The position numbers and the translations under genes are program-made. Source: Gemmatimonadota bacterium (GTDB taxonomy: Bacteria; 4572-55; J002). Taken from it: a stretch of 23,556 nt of DNA. The notes beneath the pieces were generated by a model. That model worked only from the letters and a program-made list of their open reading frames with translations, had not been told where the DNA came from and searched no databases. The DNA lies in contig RFFQ01000184.1 in assembly GCA_003697105.1 (NCBI GenBank), positions 1-23,556 of the forward strand, written 5' to 3'. Below are positions 1 to 8,431 of the stretch, piece after piece (within the stretch, counting starts at the first letter, position 1; every line of letters begins with the position of its first letter).

Positions 1-219
1 ATATGTTATTTCATTAATTGTAGTGGATTCCCGATTTGCTGTCAATGAGTATTTGTAGGGTGGAAAAAATTTGGTCACTGGATTCCTTACCGGGGTTGCG
101 AATATTTATAACTTATTCTTTATAAATACTTTACTGAAGTGGTATTACTTCTGCATTAGCGATTTCACAACCGACTTTCTTCACTATAGCATCCCACCTC
201 AGGGAACCGGTGGCAATCG
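1..219. other. Intergenic region upstream of the large TPR gene
   Basis: No gene is visible here. The stretch 96-126 is AT-rich and holds a loose promoter-like pair, TTGCGA at 96-101 and TATAAA at 121-126, with a long 19-nt spacer, so the promoter is only a suggestion. A short inverted repeat, GAAGT at 136-140 and ACTTC at 147-151, lies between this and the start codon and could be an operator or a small hairpin. The start codon at 220 is preceded only by a weak AGGGAA-like ribosome binding site. Confidence 0.35.
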
Positions 220-3200
220 ATGAAATTCATTATCTTCATTTTACTCTCAAGCCTGATTATCGTTTCCGGTATGTGGGGGCTGGAAGCGGCGGAGTTACCG
301 GAGTTGGAAGCCCAGATTCAGTATGAGAGCCACAAACTGGAACAGGTAACACAAGCCCTCCATGCGCTCCAAAACACCGGCGATACCTCTCCGTTTGAGG
401 TGGCAGAGATTCTCTTTGCGGCAGGACTATATGCCGCTGCCGCTCCGCTGTATAAACAGGTGATCTCTGATACCACGTTGAGCCATGATGTGGATTTAGC
501 GTATTTTCGGTTGATTCGGCTTTCTTACGCGTTACATCAATTTGAAAATCTGCGTGCCTACCATGCCAGTTTGATCCGGAATTACCCCCATTCCCAGTGG
601 GTTTCATTAGCAAGTTATCTAGCCGCCCTTAGTTACTATCAAGAACGAGATTGGCAAGGGGTTACCCGCACCGCACAATGGGTCGTAGCGGAACATCCGG
701 CATATAGTTATGCCCAACATCTACTGGGACATAGTTATCTCCAATTGAATCAATATGAGGCTGCCGAGGTTGCCTTTCAAAATGCGCTGAAAACCTCAGC
801 CGGTGACGCCCTTTGTGAAAAAGCCCGGTTTGGCTTGGCGGAAACATACCGGCGTACTCAAAAATATGATCAAGCATTGAATTTTTATCAGATGATTTCA
901 ACAAAAAGTGCGATTTACCCGGATGTACGGTTTGCCCAAGGCTGGCTGTTGATCGAACAGGGTAACATCGAGGCCGGATCCCTTGTATTACAGCAAGTCA
1001 TGACGGACTTTCCACGAACCCCAGCGGCGGCAAATGCGGCGGTTGCCTTAGGACATCTAGCTTTAAACCAACATCAATATGTGCGAGCAGACGATTTATA
1101 CCATACGGCAATTATGGATTTTATTGCGATCAATCCATTTTATCTTCCGGCGGAGCAGGCATTGGTGCGTAAAATTGCCGCTGAGAAAAAGTGGATTGCG
1201 ATGCAAAAGGTCAAATTAGCCAGCATGACCGAAAATGCCGGTGATGACTGGGCATTTCAGGCTAAAATTTACGATCAGATGGATGTCTTGGAAGCGTTGA
1301 CCAGTGAAATTACCGAACTGGAAGTACAATTGACCGGCACCCAGATCGAAGCAAAACGAGAACGGTTGTTGAACGAAATTGCAAGCGAACAAAATCGGGT
1401 TTGGGAACTCCAAAATGCCCTCAGTCAATTACAACAACGGGGACAACTCGCCGTACAGGCAACTACCGTCGAGACCGAGTTGCAAGCCCTCATCCATGCG
1501 TTAGATGACTTGGAATACTCATATAATGACTTCCAGTATGAGAAAATTCAGCAACTTGCTGATGCGGAATATGGCTTAGTTGCGACAGCATACGCGATGG
1601 CGGCAGAGGGGTTGATCCCTTATGAAATGGCGGCTCATCGTCACCAAACCTTTTTGGATATTTATCCCAACAGTAAATATTTACCCCGCGTATTATTGCA
1701 AGCCGCGGAATTGGCATACCTTATTGAGCATGAAAAATTTTTAGCCGGATGGGTCGAGCAACCCGATCACCGGCAAGCACTCCGCTATTACCAGCAGGTG
1801 ATCGATTTTGATCCACAAGGCGAGTTGGCAGAAGCGGCATATTATGGTGCGGGCTATTGCTACAGCGAAATGGGTGATTTGGAAGCCGCCGCCACCACAT
1901 TTGAGGCACTTGTTACCGCGTTTCCAACCAGTATGTATGCCGCCGATAGTTACCTGCGTTGGGGGGACGCTTTGCTTGCACTCAATCAGCCCGAACAGGC
2001 GGCAGAAGCCTATCAAGCGGTGTTGCCCTTTGAAGAAGACCCGCTTTCTGCACGAGCGTTGTTCCGGTTAGGGAAAATGTACTACCAAATGGAAGCCTAC
2101 GAACAGTCCATCACGGCATTTGCTCAAGTGGTGGATGATCAGCATTACCGGGCGTTGATTACTCCTGAAGAATATCAGCAAGCACAGCATTGGGTACTCA
2201 ATAGTTTGCTTACCTTTGAAGATGCGCCAGAAGTTGCCCGCCGTACCCTACAACGTGCCGGAGCGCAGACCTATGCTTACGAGGTAATGACCCGTTTAGC
2301 CGAGGTTTATCAGGTATTGGATAAGACAGATGCCGCGTTCGCCATGTACCAACACCTTCTGGAGATGGCACCGTTGCACCCGCACGCACCCCAAATTAGC
2401 CTGAAAATGATAAATTGTAAGGATTCATTGAATGTCGATCAACTCTGGCGGCAAAAGCGGCTTGTTTTTGAACGATACCAACCCCACAGTGAGTGGTACC
2501 GGGCACAGTCCCCGGAAGTCCAGCAGCGCACGGCTCAATGGGTAGAAGATGGGATGTACACCCTTGCCGCTGAGGCGCACCAACAAGGGCATTATCGTGA
2601 CGCGATTGAGCTATATTCACAATTTCTGACATACTTTCCAAAGTCGGAACGTGCCCTAGCTGTCAACTTTTATCGCGGAGAATGTTATTGGGAAATGGGG
2701 CAATTTGAGAAGGCACGGCTCGATTACCAATTTGTGGCACTTGCTCCCGACAATCCCTTTCATGTGGATGCCGCGTACACCGTCATTGCTTGCTTGGATA
2801 CTCTGAACCGTATTGCCCCCAATCCCCAAACTGAATATGAATTGTTACAAGCTTGCACCAAATTTATCAAATTGACCTCAGATGACCCCCGCCGGGCTGA
2901 GGTCCTGCTGAAGCAAGGTGAACTGTATTTGAACCAACATGACTACGACCGCGCCGCGGAGATTTATACGTATGTCGCGCAAAATTATCAGGCAGACCCT
3001 GATGTCTATCCGGTAGCACTGGAACTGACCGTGCATGCTTATGAACTCGCGGGGAAACGGGATGTAGCCACATCCTGGCGCCAACAAATTTATGCCGATA
3101 ACCGCGTTGGTACGGCATTAAAAGCTAAAATGCGTGACCAATTGCGGGCAGATGTTTACCGGCAGGTAAATGATTTGAAGGCGCAAGGTGACCTGCTGGG

Positions 3201-4509
3201 TGCCGTCGCAGAGCTTGAACGCTTTGCGGCGTCGCACTCCGATTGGGTAGCGGTCGATGTCCTTTGGTGGGATGCCGCACAACTGGGTCGGCAAGCCGGT
3301 ACGTGGGATCAGGCGGCTCGGTGCTATCAACGAATCGTTCAAGATTATCCGGCGTCGGAATATGTGCCGCGGGCGCTGTTTCGGTGGGGGGAATGCTTGA
3401 GCGAGATGGAAGATTGGCGGTCTGCGCGAGATGTGTTTTTAGCCTTTGCCCAGCGGTATCCGGATCAGGAACTGGTATTGGAAGCTCGCTGCCGGGCAGT
3501 ATTGGCATTGACCCAAACAAATCCAGATGAAAACCGAATCCGGCAGGAATGCCAAATGATCCTTGCGGAGTCACCCTCTCCCATCGCTTCGTTGACAGAT
3601 CGATTGTGGTTAGCGCGTTGTGCTTATCTGCTGGCAGAAATGGATTACGAGGCATTCCAGACGATTGCACTCGTAGAACCGCTCGACCAGAATTTTGCCG
3701 CCAAACAGCATCACATGGATAATGCGTTGCATCAGTATAGCCGTGTGGTCGATCTGGCAGTGGCAGAGACAACACTACCGGCGTTGTTTCGTATTGGGCA
3801 GATTTATGAGCGCTTTTTAGTCGATTTATGGACATCGGAACGCCCGGCTGGTTTGGATGAGGCGGAACGGATGGCGTATAACGTCCAGTTGGAGGACCAA
3901 TTAATCGCCTACGAAGCAAAAGCACTGGCGGCATATCAGGCAGTACAAGCGCAAGCGGCTGCAAATCAATTAGCGGCGGATTGGCAGTACCGGGCGCAAA
4001 CTCGGGAGACCCAAATCAAACAGCGGCTCTATTTGGAAACGGAGCAGGTGGTGAGCGATGCCCAGTGGAAGGTCAGCGTGGAGGACGTTCCGCACTGGAT
4101 AGATACGCATTTTGACGATCAAAATTGGCAGTCTGTTAAGACTGTACCAGCGCCGGGCATCACCAGCGTTGTCGCCTTTACTTCTTTAAGCGAAGCGGCG
4201 GCATCGGCGTGGGTGTGGTATCCCGAACCCATCCCGCAGATTCGTCTGCGCCGTACATTTACGCAAGGGCTAGTACCCTTGCCACATGACCTCAATATTT
4301 GGAGCATCACCCCGCCACGAGTATGGATCAATGGCGAGGCGGTTGTTTTGCACCGTACACAACAGGCAATGCAGTACCGGGCGGAAATCACCCCCTATTT
4401 ACAAGCCGGGCTCAACGCCATTGCGATTGAGGCGACCATTCCCTCACCAAGCCAGCAGGGCATCCGGATTGAAAGCCGCCCGCAGATGATGCAGTCCCGC
4501 CACGAATAG
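220..4509 (+). CDS. Secreted giant tetratricopeptide-repeat protein with C-terminal jelly-roll-like domain
   Basis: The 1429-residue protein opens with a typical signal peptide (hydrophobic residues 3-20, small residues near 22-25), which supports the ATG at 220. Most of the chain is degenerate TPR/Sel1-like helical pairs carrying the usual A-x-x-x-Y/F and G-x-x-x-Y/L spacing, for example around residues 60-300 and 540-1150, similar in style to YfiO/YbgF-type envelope TPR proteins. A charged coiled-coil stretch (about 307-410) interrupts the repeats. The last ~150 residues (from about 1280) differ: a W-x(n)-F-D-D-x-x-W pattern, a VWINGE segment and an ITPYLQAGLNAIAIEA-like strand resemble galactose-binding jelly-roll domains of glycosidases. 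The protein is probably periplasmic or surface-attached and acts as a scaffold; its ligand is unknown. It ends 11 nt from the convergent gene at 4521. The TPR call is firm, the C-terminal domain is inferred. Confidence 0.85.
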   Translation: MKFIIFILLSSLIIVSGMWGLEAAELPELEAQIQYESHKLEQVTQALHALQNTGDTSPFEVAEILFAAGLYAAAAPLYKQVISDTTLSHDVDLAYFRLIRLSYALHQFENLRAYHASLIRNYPHSQWVSLASYLAALSYYQERDWQGVTRTAQWVVAEHPAYSYAQHLLGHSYLQLNQYEAAEVAFQNALKTSAGDALCEKARFGLAETYRRTQKYDQALNFYQMISTKSAIYPDVRFAQGWLLIEQGNIEAGSLVLQQVMTDFPRTPAAANAAVALGHLALNQHQYVRADDLYHTAIMDFIAINPFYLPAEQALVRKIAAEKKWIAMQKVKLASMTENAGDDWAFQAKIYDQMDVLEALTSEITELEVQLTGTQIEAKRERLLNEIASEQNRVWELQNALSQLQQRGQLAVQATTVETELQALIHALDDLEYSYNDFQYEKIQQLADAEYGLVATAYAMAAEGLIPYEMAAHRHQTFLDIYPNSKYLPRVLLQAAELAYLIEHEKFLAGWVEQPDHRQALRYYQQVIDFDPQGELAEAAYYGAGYCYSEMGDLEAAATTFEALVTAFPTSMYAADSYLRWGDALLALNQPEQAAEAYQAVLPFEEDPLSARALFRLGKMYYQMEAYEQSITAFAQVVDDQHYRALITPEEYQQAQHWVLNSLLTFEDAPEVARRTLQRAGAQTYAYEVMTRLAEVYQVLDKTDAAFAMYQHLLEMAPLHPHAPQISLKMINCKDSLNVDQLWRQKRLVFERYQPHSEWYRAQSPEVQQRTAQWVEDGMYTLAAEAHQQGHYRDAIELYSQFLTYFPKSERALAVNFYRGECYWEMGQFEKARLDYQFVALAPDNPFHVDAAYTVIACLDTLNRIAPNPQTEYELLQACTKFIKLTSDDPRRAEVLLKQGELYLNQHDYDRAAEIYTYVAQNYQADPDVYPVALELTVHAYELAGKRDVATSWRQQIYADNRVGTALKAKMRDQLRADVYRQVNDLKAQGDLLGAVAELERFAASHSDWVAVDVLWWDAAQLGRQAGTWDQAARCYQRIVQDYPASEYVPRALFRWGECLSEMEDWRSARDVFLAFAQRYPDQELVLEARCRAVLALTQTNPDENRIRQECQMILAESPSPIASLTDRLWLARCAYLLAEMDYEAFQTIALVEPLDQNFAAKQHHMDNALHQYSRVVDLAVAETTLPALFRIGQIYERFLVDLWTSERPAGLDEAERMAYNVQLEDQLIAYEAKALAAYQAVQAQAAANQLAADWQYRAQTRETQIKQRLYLETEQVVSDAQWKVSVEDVPHWIDTHFDDQNWQSVKTVPAPGITSVVAFTSLSEAAASAWVWYPEPIPQIRLRRTFTQGLVPLPHDLNIWSITPPRVWINGEAVVLHRTQQAMQYRAEITPYLQAGLNAIAIEATIPSPSQQGIRIESRPQMMQSRHE

Positions 4510-4520
4510 ATACTCCCGCG

Positions 4521-4868
4521 TTATTTATCCATCCAATCTTGACGCTGCCGGTGGAATAACTCCAGAATCTCTGGGGTAACCGGCTGTTGTAGCGCATCCA
4601 TTTTTTGGATAAGCTGAAGGTCGATCCCGCCTCGATGCAATCCACAGGCTTTTAAATCGACAAAATCCATGTAGGGATATACCACCAAGCTAAATTCCGT
4701 GAAATAGCCGTCAAATGCCCGTACCCGTTGCCCCTCATGGACAAACCACATCTGGGTATCCTGCGATTTGCGCATTTCGTTGAGGATTTCAGAAGGAATG
4801 TGGCGGATGTTCCAACACTGACCCGTATCTGCTTGAATTTGATGATTTACATGTTCGATGATGTTCAT
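4521..4868 (-). CDS. Small conserved-looking protein of unknown function, coupled to the D-glutamate cyclase-like gene
   Basis: A 115-residue soluble protein that I do not recognise. It has no signal peptide or membrane segment. It contains aromatic-rich central strands (residues about 40-70, including FDGYFTEFSLVVYPYMDF) and a helical C-terminus, suggesting a small alpha/beta fold. Its ATG overlaps the TGA of the upstream gene as ATGA (4865-4868), so translation is probably coupled and the two products may act together. No terminator is visible in the 11 nt separating it from the convergent TPR gene. No function is assigned. Confidence 0.7.
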   Translation of the reverse strand: MNIIEHVNHQIQADTGQCWNIRHIPSEILNEMRKSQDTQMWFVHEGQRVRAFDGYFTEFSLVVYPYMDFVDLKACGLHRGGIDLQLIQKMDALQQPVTPEILELFHRQRQDWMDK

Positions 4869-5719
4869 TGGTTTATCTCCATGATATGCCGAATCGATTC
4901 TAACATTTGTAGATGGACTGCCAGTGGAAATCCATCGATGAGCATTTTCGGAATACCGGTTATCCCATCAACCGCTCCTGCCCTGATCAATGCTTGCAAT
5001 ACATCGTGTTCGACATGAGGTTCAGGCATCACGGATTCGCCGCTCAGTACGGATAATCCGGCTAAAAGCGCCCATGTACCCCAATTGGAGACACCACAAG
5101 TGATCAAAAAGTCGGTTGTGGTGGTGCTGGCGATGGTTTCACCATGGGGGATATAGGCTTGAACCAGACCGAACCGTTTACCCATACCGATTTCATTACC
5201 GCCATCACCAATGCCCGTTGTTCGGATGCCCCTTGAACGCGCCGTGATAATTAGGCAGTCCATCGGCGCGGTGTAAGCGGTGATAGATTCCCCGCGCATG
5301 CTGTAATAATTGCCATCCCTTGCCACACCCGCCCGCTCAATTGCCACCAGATGGTCAAATCCTTTATCTAATTGATGTGTTACAAAGACATCTGTATTTT
5401 CAAAGGGATATTCAACCAATGGAATGTCAGGTGCAACGGTATCCAGTCCGGCACGCAAAAGGGGTAGGTTGGGTGCATCCGTAAAAATTACCGGATATTT
5501 ACCGAGTTTGGCGAGTCCCCTTGCCAGCGCAATGGCACCGGGAGGTCCATCGGTTTCACCGGTACCGGCACGAAGGACATAGAACCCGGTCAAAATTCCG
5601 ACCCGGTTAGCGGTAAATAGGGCTTTGGTTGCTTGTTGTAGGTCACCGGGGACGCGTAATGGGGCGATGCTCCGTTTTCCAATATCGTAGGCAATGTGGT
5701 TTTCTAGCGATTGAAACAT
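4865..5719 (-). CDS. D-glutamate cyclase-like protein (DUF4392 family)
   Basis: The protein has 284 residues when started at the ATG at 5719. A longer reading from a TTG at 5764 would translate intergenic repeat sequence and is rejected. The chain shows the DUF4392/D-glutamate cyclase C-terminal domain pattern: GILTGFYV at 41-48, a G-E-T-D-G-P-P-G-A segment at 54-62, an EYPFENTDVFV-like strand near 103-113, and the hallmark GDGGNEIGMG at 171-180. In mitochondria the homologous domain of DGLUCY converts D-glutamate to 5-oxo-D-proline; stand-alone bacterial versions are mostly uncharacterised. It appears cytoplasmic. The next gene overlaps its stop codon. Family membership is confident; the substrate is inferred from the family. 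Confidence 0.85.
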   Translation of the reverse strand: MFQSLENHIAYDIGKRSIAPLRVPGDLQQATKALFTANRVGILTGFYVLRAGTGETDGPPGAIALARGLAKLGKYPVIFTDAPNLPLLRAGLDTVAPDIPLVEYPFENTDVFVTHQLDKGFDHLVAIERAGVARDGNYYSMRGESITAYTAPMDCLIITARSRGIRTTGIGDGGNEIGMGKRFGLVQAYIPHGETIASTTTTDFLITCGVSNWGTWALLAGLSVLSGESVMPEPHVEHDVLQALIRAGAVDGITGIPKMLIDGFPLAVHLQMLESIRHIMEINQ

Positions 5720-5731
5720 GAATGAACCGTT

Positions 5732-5850
5732 ATCCGTGAGCCGTGACCCAAACTCCCGAATCAAGATTTAGGGATTAGGATTTCGGGGTTCATGTAATTC
5801 CCGAACTCATAAACTCCTCAACTCCCGAACTCCCCAACTCCCGAACTCAC
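5732..5850. repeat. Intergenic direct repeat, copy A (downstream of flavodoxin)
   Basis: This copy has a 62-nt core (5739-5800) that by hand alignment matches copy B (6404-6465) at 57 of 62 positions without gaps. The core is followed by a tail (5801-5850) of short tandem units of the AACTCCCGAACTCC type. It starts just upstream of the D-glutamate cyclase-like ATG and runs into the flavodoxin stop codon (5847-5849), which is formed by the repeat itself. It resembles the short-unit intergenic repeat families of cyanobacteria and some uncultured phyla. Confidence 0.85.
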
Positions 5851-6353
5851 AAAAATTCAGTTTTGATCTGCTGGATCCATGTCTCAATTCGCTGTTCTGT
5901 AAGATGATATTCAGTATCTTCGTCCAGCGGCAATCCGACAAATCGACCGTTCACGACCGCTCGGGATTTTTGGAACTTATAACCTTTGGTTGAATAAAAT
6001 CCAATGATCTCTGCCCCTCGCTCGATCAACTTTTCGTACAAAATCCCTATCCCATCACAAAAAAATTGAGGAAAGCGGAAGCAGTCGCCCAACCCAAAAA
6101 TTGCGACTTTTTTGCCTTTGAAATCAATATGATCCAGTTGGGGGAAAAAATCTAACCAATCATCTTGTAGTTCCCCGTCGTACCACGTAGAGACACCTAA
6201 AATCAACTGATCCCATTGAGCGATGTCATCCGGTGTCGTATCAACAATGTTTTGGACCAGCGCAATTTGATTCGGCATCATCTGTTGGATCAGTTTGGCG
6301 ATTTCCTCTGTTGCACCCGTGGTGCTACCGTAAAATAAAGCAATATTTTTCAT
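5847..6353 (-). CDS. Long-chain flavodoxin
   Basis: The 168-residue length is usual for long-chain flavodoxins, the FMN-dependent one-electron carriers that replace ferredoxin. The phosphate-binding loop is GSTTGA at residues 9-14, followed by a helix (TEEIAKLIQQMM). Conserved segments include LILGVSTWYDGELQDDW near 50-66, with the FMN-stacking Trp, and KVAIFGLGDCFRFPQFF near 82-98, which matches the usual G-L-G-D-x-x-x-Y/F-x-x-x-F pattern. The product is cytoplasmic. The gene sits alone between two copies of a direct repeat and ends inside copy A. No strong promoter or ribosome binding site is seen; the ATG at 6353 follows an AT-rich leader with a weak TGAG. The redox partner is not visible in the window. 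Confidence 0.93.
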   Translation of the reverse strand: MKNIALFYGSTTGATEEIAKLIQQMMPNQIALVQNIVDTTPDDIAQWDQLILGVSTWYDGELQDDWLDFFPQLDHIDFKGKKVAIFGLGDCFRFPQFFCDGIGILYEKLIERGAEIIGFYSTKGYKFQKSRAVVNGRFVGLPLDEDTEYHLTEQRIETWIQQIKTEFL

Positions 6354-6393
6354 GAATTACTCAATAATTTAATAATGAATGAGGTAGTTGCCT

Positions 6394-6522
6394 GTCCGCA
6401 GTTAGCAGTGAGCCAAACTCCCAAATCAGGATTTAGGGATTAGGATTTAGGGGTTCATGTAATTCTCTAACTCCCGAACTCCTCAACTCCCAGATTCCTC
6501 AACTCCCAAACTCCCCAACTCA
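6394..6522. repeat. Intergenic direct repeat, copy B (upstream of flavodoxin)
   Basis: Second copy, in the same orientation as copy A. The core 6404-6465 is shared with 5739-5800, then a tail of AACTCCCGAACTCCTC-like units runs to the stop codon of the membrane/coiled-coil gene, whose TGA (6520-6522) abuts the last unit. Weaker similarity (a TCCG...AG.CAGTGA pattern) extends a few bases further upstream, to about 6394. Tail unit number and phase differ between the copies, as expected for slippage of short tandem repeats. Confidence 0.85.
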
Positions 6523-8298
6523 TTCCGGTTTAATGGCTTCAAAATAGTCTTTCACATATCCTTGATAGCCACGCGGTATTTCGGCTTGATTGAGCGCCGC
6601 TTCAGCCGCCTGCCGGTAGTCTAGGTACATTTCATAGGCGGGTCGATTTGCGATTTCGCCACTTGGTAAGGCCGTTGTCTCGGCTTGTCCGGCGAACTCA
6701 CCCTCGCCTAATTTTCCGGTAACTCGTGTTCCTTTGGTGGTGACTTCTGTTCGACGGGGGTCATACAACCGGTGGTAGGCTTCCACCTGAGAGCGGGGGG
6801 CTTCACCTTGCCGATGTTGCTGTGAGGGTTCGTTTTTTACTTCCTTGCCGGATTCCTGTGCCAAATTGGTAGATTCTGTTCCCCAGTCACCTGTACCGGA
6901 TTGAGCATGTCCTTGCCCAGAAGCGTTTTGTGGTTGGGGCGTACCCCCTGATACCGCCTCTTCCGGTGACGTTCCAGATTGCGGGTTTTGTTCGGATGGA
7001 TTGGATGTGCCGGATGGCTCGCCATCTTGCCCAATTTGACCGGATGAGATACTGGGATTATCATCAAAGGTTTGGGCATATTTCTCCGCCTGTTGCATTT
7101 GCTGCGAAGCACCGGCGATGGTTTGCTTGCTATCCCGTACCTGATCGAGTGCTTCCTGCATTGCCTGATGTTGGGCGAGCTGTTGCTCGGCAGATTTCAT
7201 TTCCTGTTCTAATGCCGCTATGGCGTCCTCAATGGCATCTGCCGCCTCCTGTTGATCACCTTGATCGAGTTCAGCGGCAGCATCCGCTAGATGATCTCCT
7301 GCTGTTTCCATGTCCATCTGATCCAAATTTTGGGACATGTGATCGAGAGCTTTTGCGACATCTTTTTGTTCCGATTTGGTAAAAGACTCGTTTTGTAATG
7401 CCTGCGAGAGTTTTTCTAATTGTCGTTTGGCTTTTGCGAGTTCCTGCGCTTTTTGTGAGGCGAGCCGGTGCCGGTTTACATCTGCGGTTTGGTTTTCTGC
7501 CAGTTCATTTGTCGAATTGTTTTGTGCCGCTTCTAGCTGTTTCACCGCCTGACGGAGCTTCTTTGTATCCCATTGCGCCAGTTCTTGTTTTTGCTGTTCC
7601 GTAATCTGTTGTTCCATTTGGGAGAGCTTGCGGAGTGCTTCTTTTTTATCGATTTGCTGTTTTTGGAGCTGTTTGGCAATTTGCTTCATCTTTTCTGCCA
7701 TCTTTCGTACCTCATCCAACTCTTTTTCAATCGCCTTATCTTGAAGCTGGCCGGCGTATTTTTCCAGTTCTTTTGCCTCTTTGTGAATGAGTGCTACGGT
7801 ATCGGGGTCTGTTGGCGCGGAGTGTCCGGGAAAATCTGGCAATACAATAAGCCCGATCAACAGCACACCCAGAGAGAACACCCAACGGGATTGGCGAGGC
7901 AAAACGTACGGTACCACGCTTTGGGGGTCCAGTTGGTTGGCGATAGTGCGGGCATCATCTAACAGGGGTTTGGTAAAAGGGGAGATCGGATCGGCAGCGA
8001 ATTCCAAAGCACTGCTAAGCCGTTCTTGTGAATGGGTGCGGGCATCTGCCACCCGGGCGGCATGGCTACGGGTAACCGGTTTCATCATGCCGCTGAATAT
8101 TCCGCCTGCCATGCCGGCGGCGATTATCCCCCAACACATCAGCCCGACCGGTAGAGGTACTACTATCCCCTTGGAAAGCATCACCAGCCCACAGCAGAGC
8201 GCAAGGCTGATCAGCAAGAAAAATACAATCTGCTGAATGAGATGCACCCAACGCAGCCGCCGCTGAATCTGATCCAATTTGTAATAGAGGGATTCCAT
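6520..8298 (-). CDS. Membrane protein with long coiled coil, of the type found in MoxR/DUF58 loci (DUF4175-like)
   Basis: The start is ATG 8298, which has a good AAAGGA ribosome binding site 6-7 nt upstream; an extension to TTG 8370 would begin inside a promoter -35 box. The 592-residue product has membrane segments at about 22-43, 52-70 and 138-153 and a conserved-looking S-Q-E-R-L-S-S-A-L-E-F motif near 90-100. A very long Gln/Lys/Glu coiled coil (about 170-410) and a Gly/Ser/Gln/Asn-rich linker (about 425-520) follow. The C-terminus (about 505-592) reads YHRLYDPRR...PSGEIANRPAYEMY...IPRGYQGYVKDYFEAIKP. This architecture recurs next to MoxR ATPases, DUF58 proteins and BatA-like proteins and is presumed to act at the inner membrane. 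A DUF58 gene lies 2 kb upstream on the same strand. The exact family name is uncertain. Confidence 0.7.
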   Translation of the reverse strand: MESLYYKLDQIQRRLRWVHLIQQIVFFLLISLALCCGLVMLSKGIVVPLPVGLMCWGIIAAGMAGGIFSGMMKPVTRSHAARVADARTHSQERLSSALEFAADPISPFTKPLLDDARTIANQLDPQSVVPYVLPRQSRWVFSLGVLLIGLIVLPDFPGHSAPTDPDTVALIHKEAKELEKYAGQLQDKAIEKELDEVRKMAEKMKQIAKQLQKQQIDKKEALRKLSQMEQQITEQQKQELAQWDTKKLRQAVKQLEAAQNNSTNELAENQTADVNRHRLASQKAQELAKAKRQLEKLSQALQNESFTKSEQKDVAKALDHMSQNLDQMDMETAGDHLADAAAELDQGDQQEAADAIEDAIAALEQEMKSAEQQLAQHQAMQEALDQVRDSKQTIAGASQQMQQAEKYAQTFDDNPSISSGQIGQDGEPSGTSNPSEQNPQSGTSPEEAVSGGTPQPQNASGQGHAQSGTGDWGTESTNLAQESGKEVKNEPSQQHRQGEAPRSQVEAYHRLYDPRRTEVTTKGTRVTGKLGEGEFAGQAETTALPSGEIANRPAYEMYLDYRQAAEAALNQAEIPRGYQGYVKDYFEAIKPE

Positions 8299-8340
8299 GA
8301 CATATCCTTTGTTCATCAACTCATAACAGCCAACTGTTGG

Positions 8341-8370
8341 AATGTAACGAGTCTGGTAGGTGGGTGTCAA
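8341..8370 (-). promoter_or_regulatory. Sigma70-like promoter of the membrane/coiled-coil gene
   Basis: On the minus strand, TTGACA (8365-8370) and TACATT (8341-8346) are separated by 18 nt. The pair lies 43 nt upstream of the ATG at 8298. It begins immediately after the U-tract of the preceding terminator, so this gene appears to be transcribed independently of the TIR cassette. Confidence 0.6.
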
Positions 8371-8372
8371 TG

Positions 8373-8406
8373 AAAAAGCCTGTGAACCCTTAAATGGTGC
8401 ACAGGC
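8373..8406 (-). terminator. Rho-independent terminator of the TIR/TPR cassette
   Basis: In minus-strand RNA a 7-bp stem GCCTGTG/CACAGGC (8400-8406 pairing with 8378-8384) encloses a 15-nt loop. It is followed by five U residues (8373-8377). It lies about 25 nt after the stop codon of the membrane TPR gene. Confidence 0.8.
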
Positions 8407-8431
8407 GTATTCTAAAGCTATTGAACCTTGG

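Noticed and set aside
3125-3964. 279-codon open frame on the minus strand inside the TPR gene
   Set aside because: It lies fully antisense to a well-supported coding frame. Its Pro/Arg-rich translation shows no domain, and it is explained by codon bias of the sense strand.
5720-5764. N-terminal extension of the D-glutamate cyclase-like protein from TTG 5764
   Set aside because: The extra residues are translated from the intergenic direct repeat; the family domain begins right after ATG 5719.
5801-5850. Short tandem units considered as a CRISPR array
   Set aside because: The units are about 11-16 nt with no unique spacers, and no cas gene is nearby; they are simple intergenic repeats.
6930-8236. 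Several 68-150-codon plus-strand open frames opposite the membrane/coiled-coil gene
   Set aside because: They are shadows of a repetitive Gln/Glu/Lys/Ala-rich coding strand. No ribosome binding sites or recognisable domains were seen.
8299-8370. N-terminal extension of the coiled-coil protein from TTG 8370
   Set aside because: The TTG is part of the promoter -35 box TTGACA, and ATG 8298 has a good ribosome binding site.
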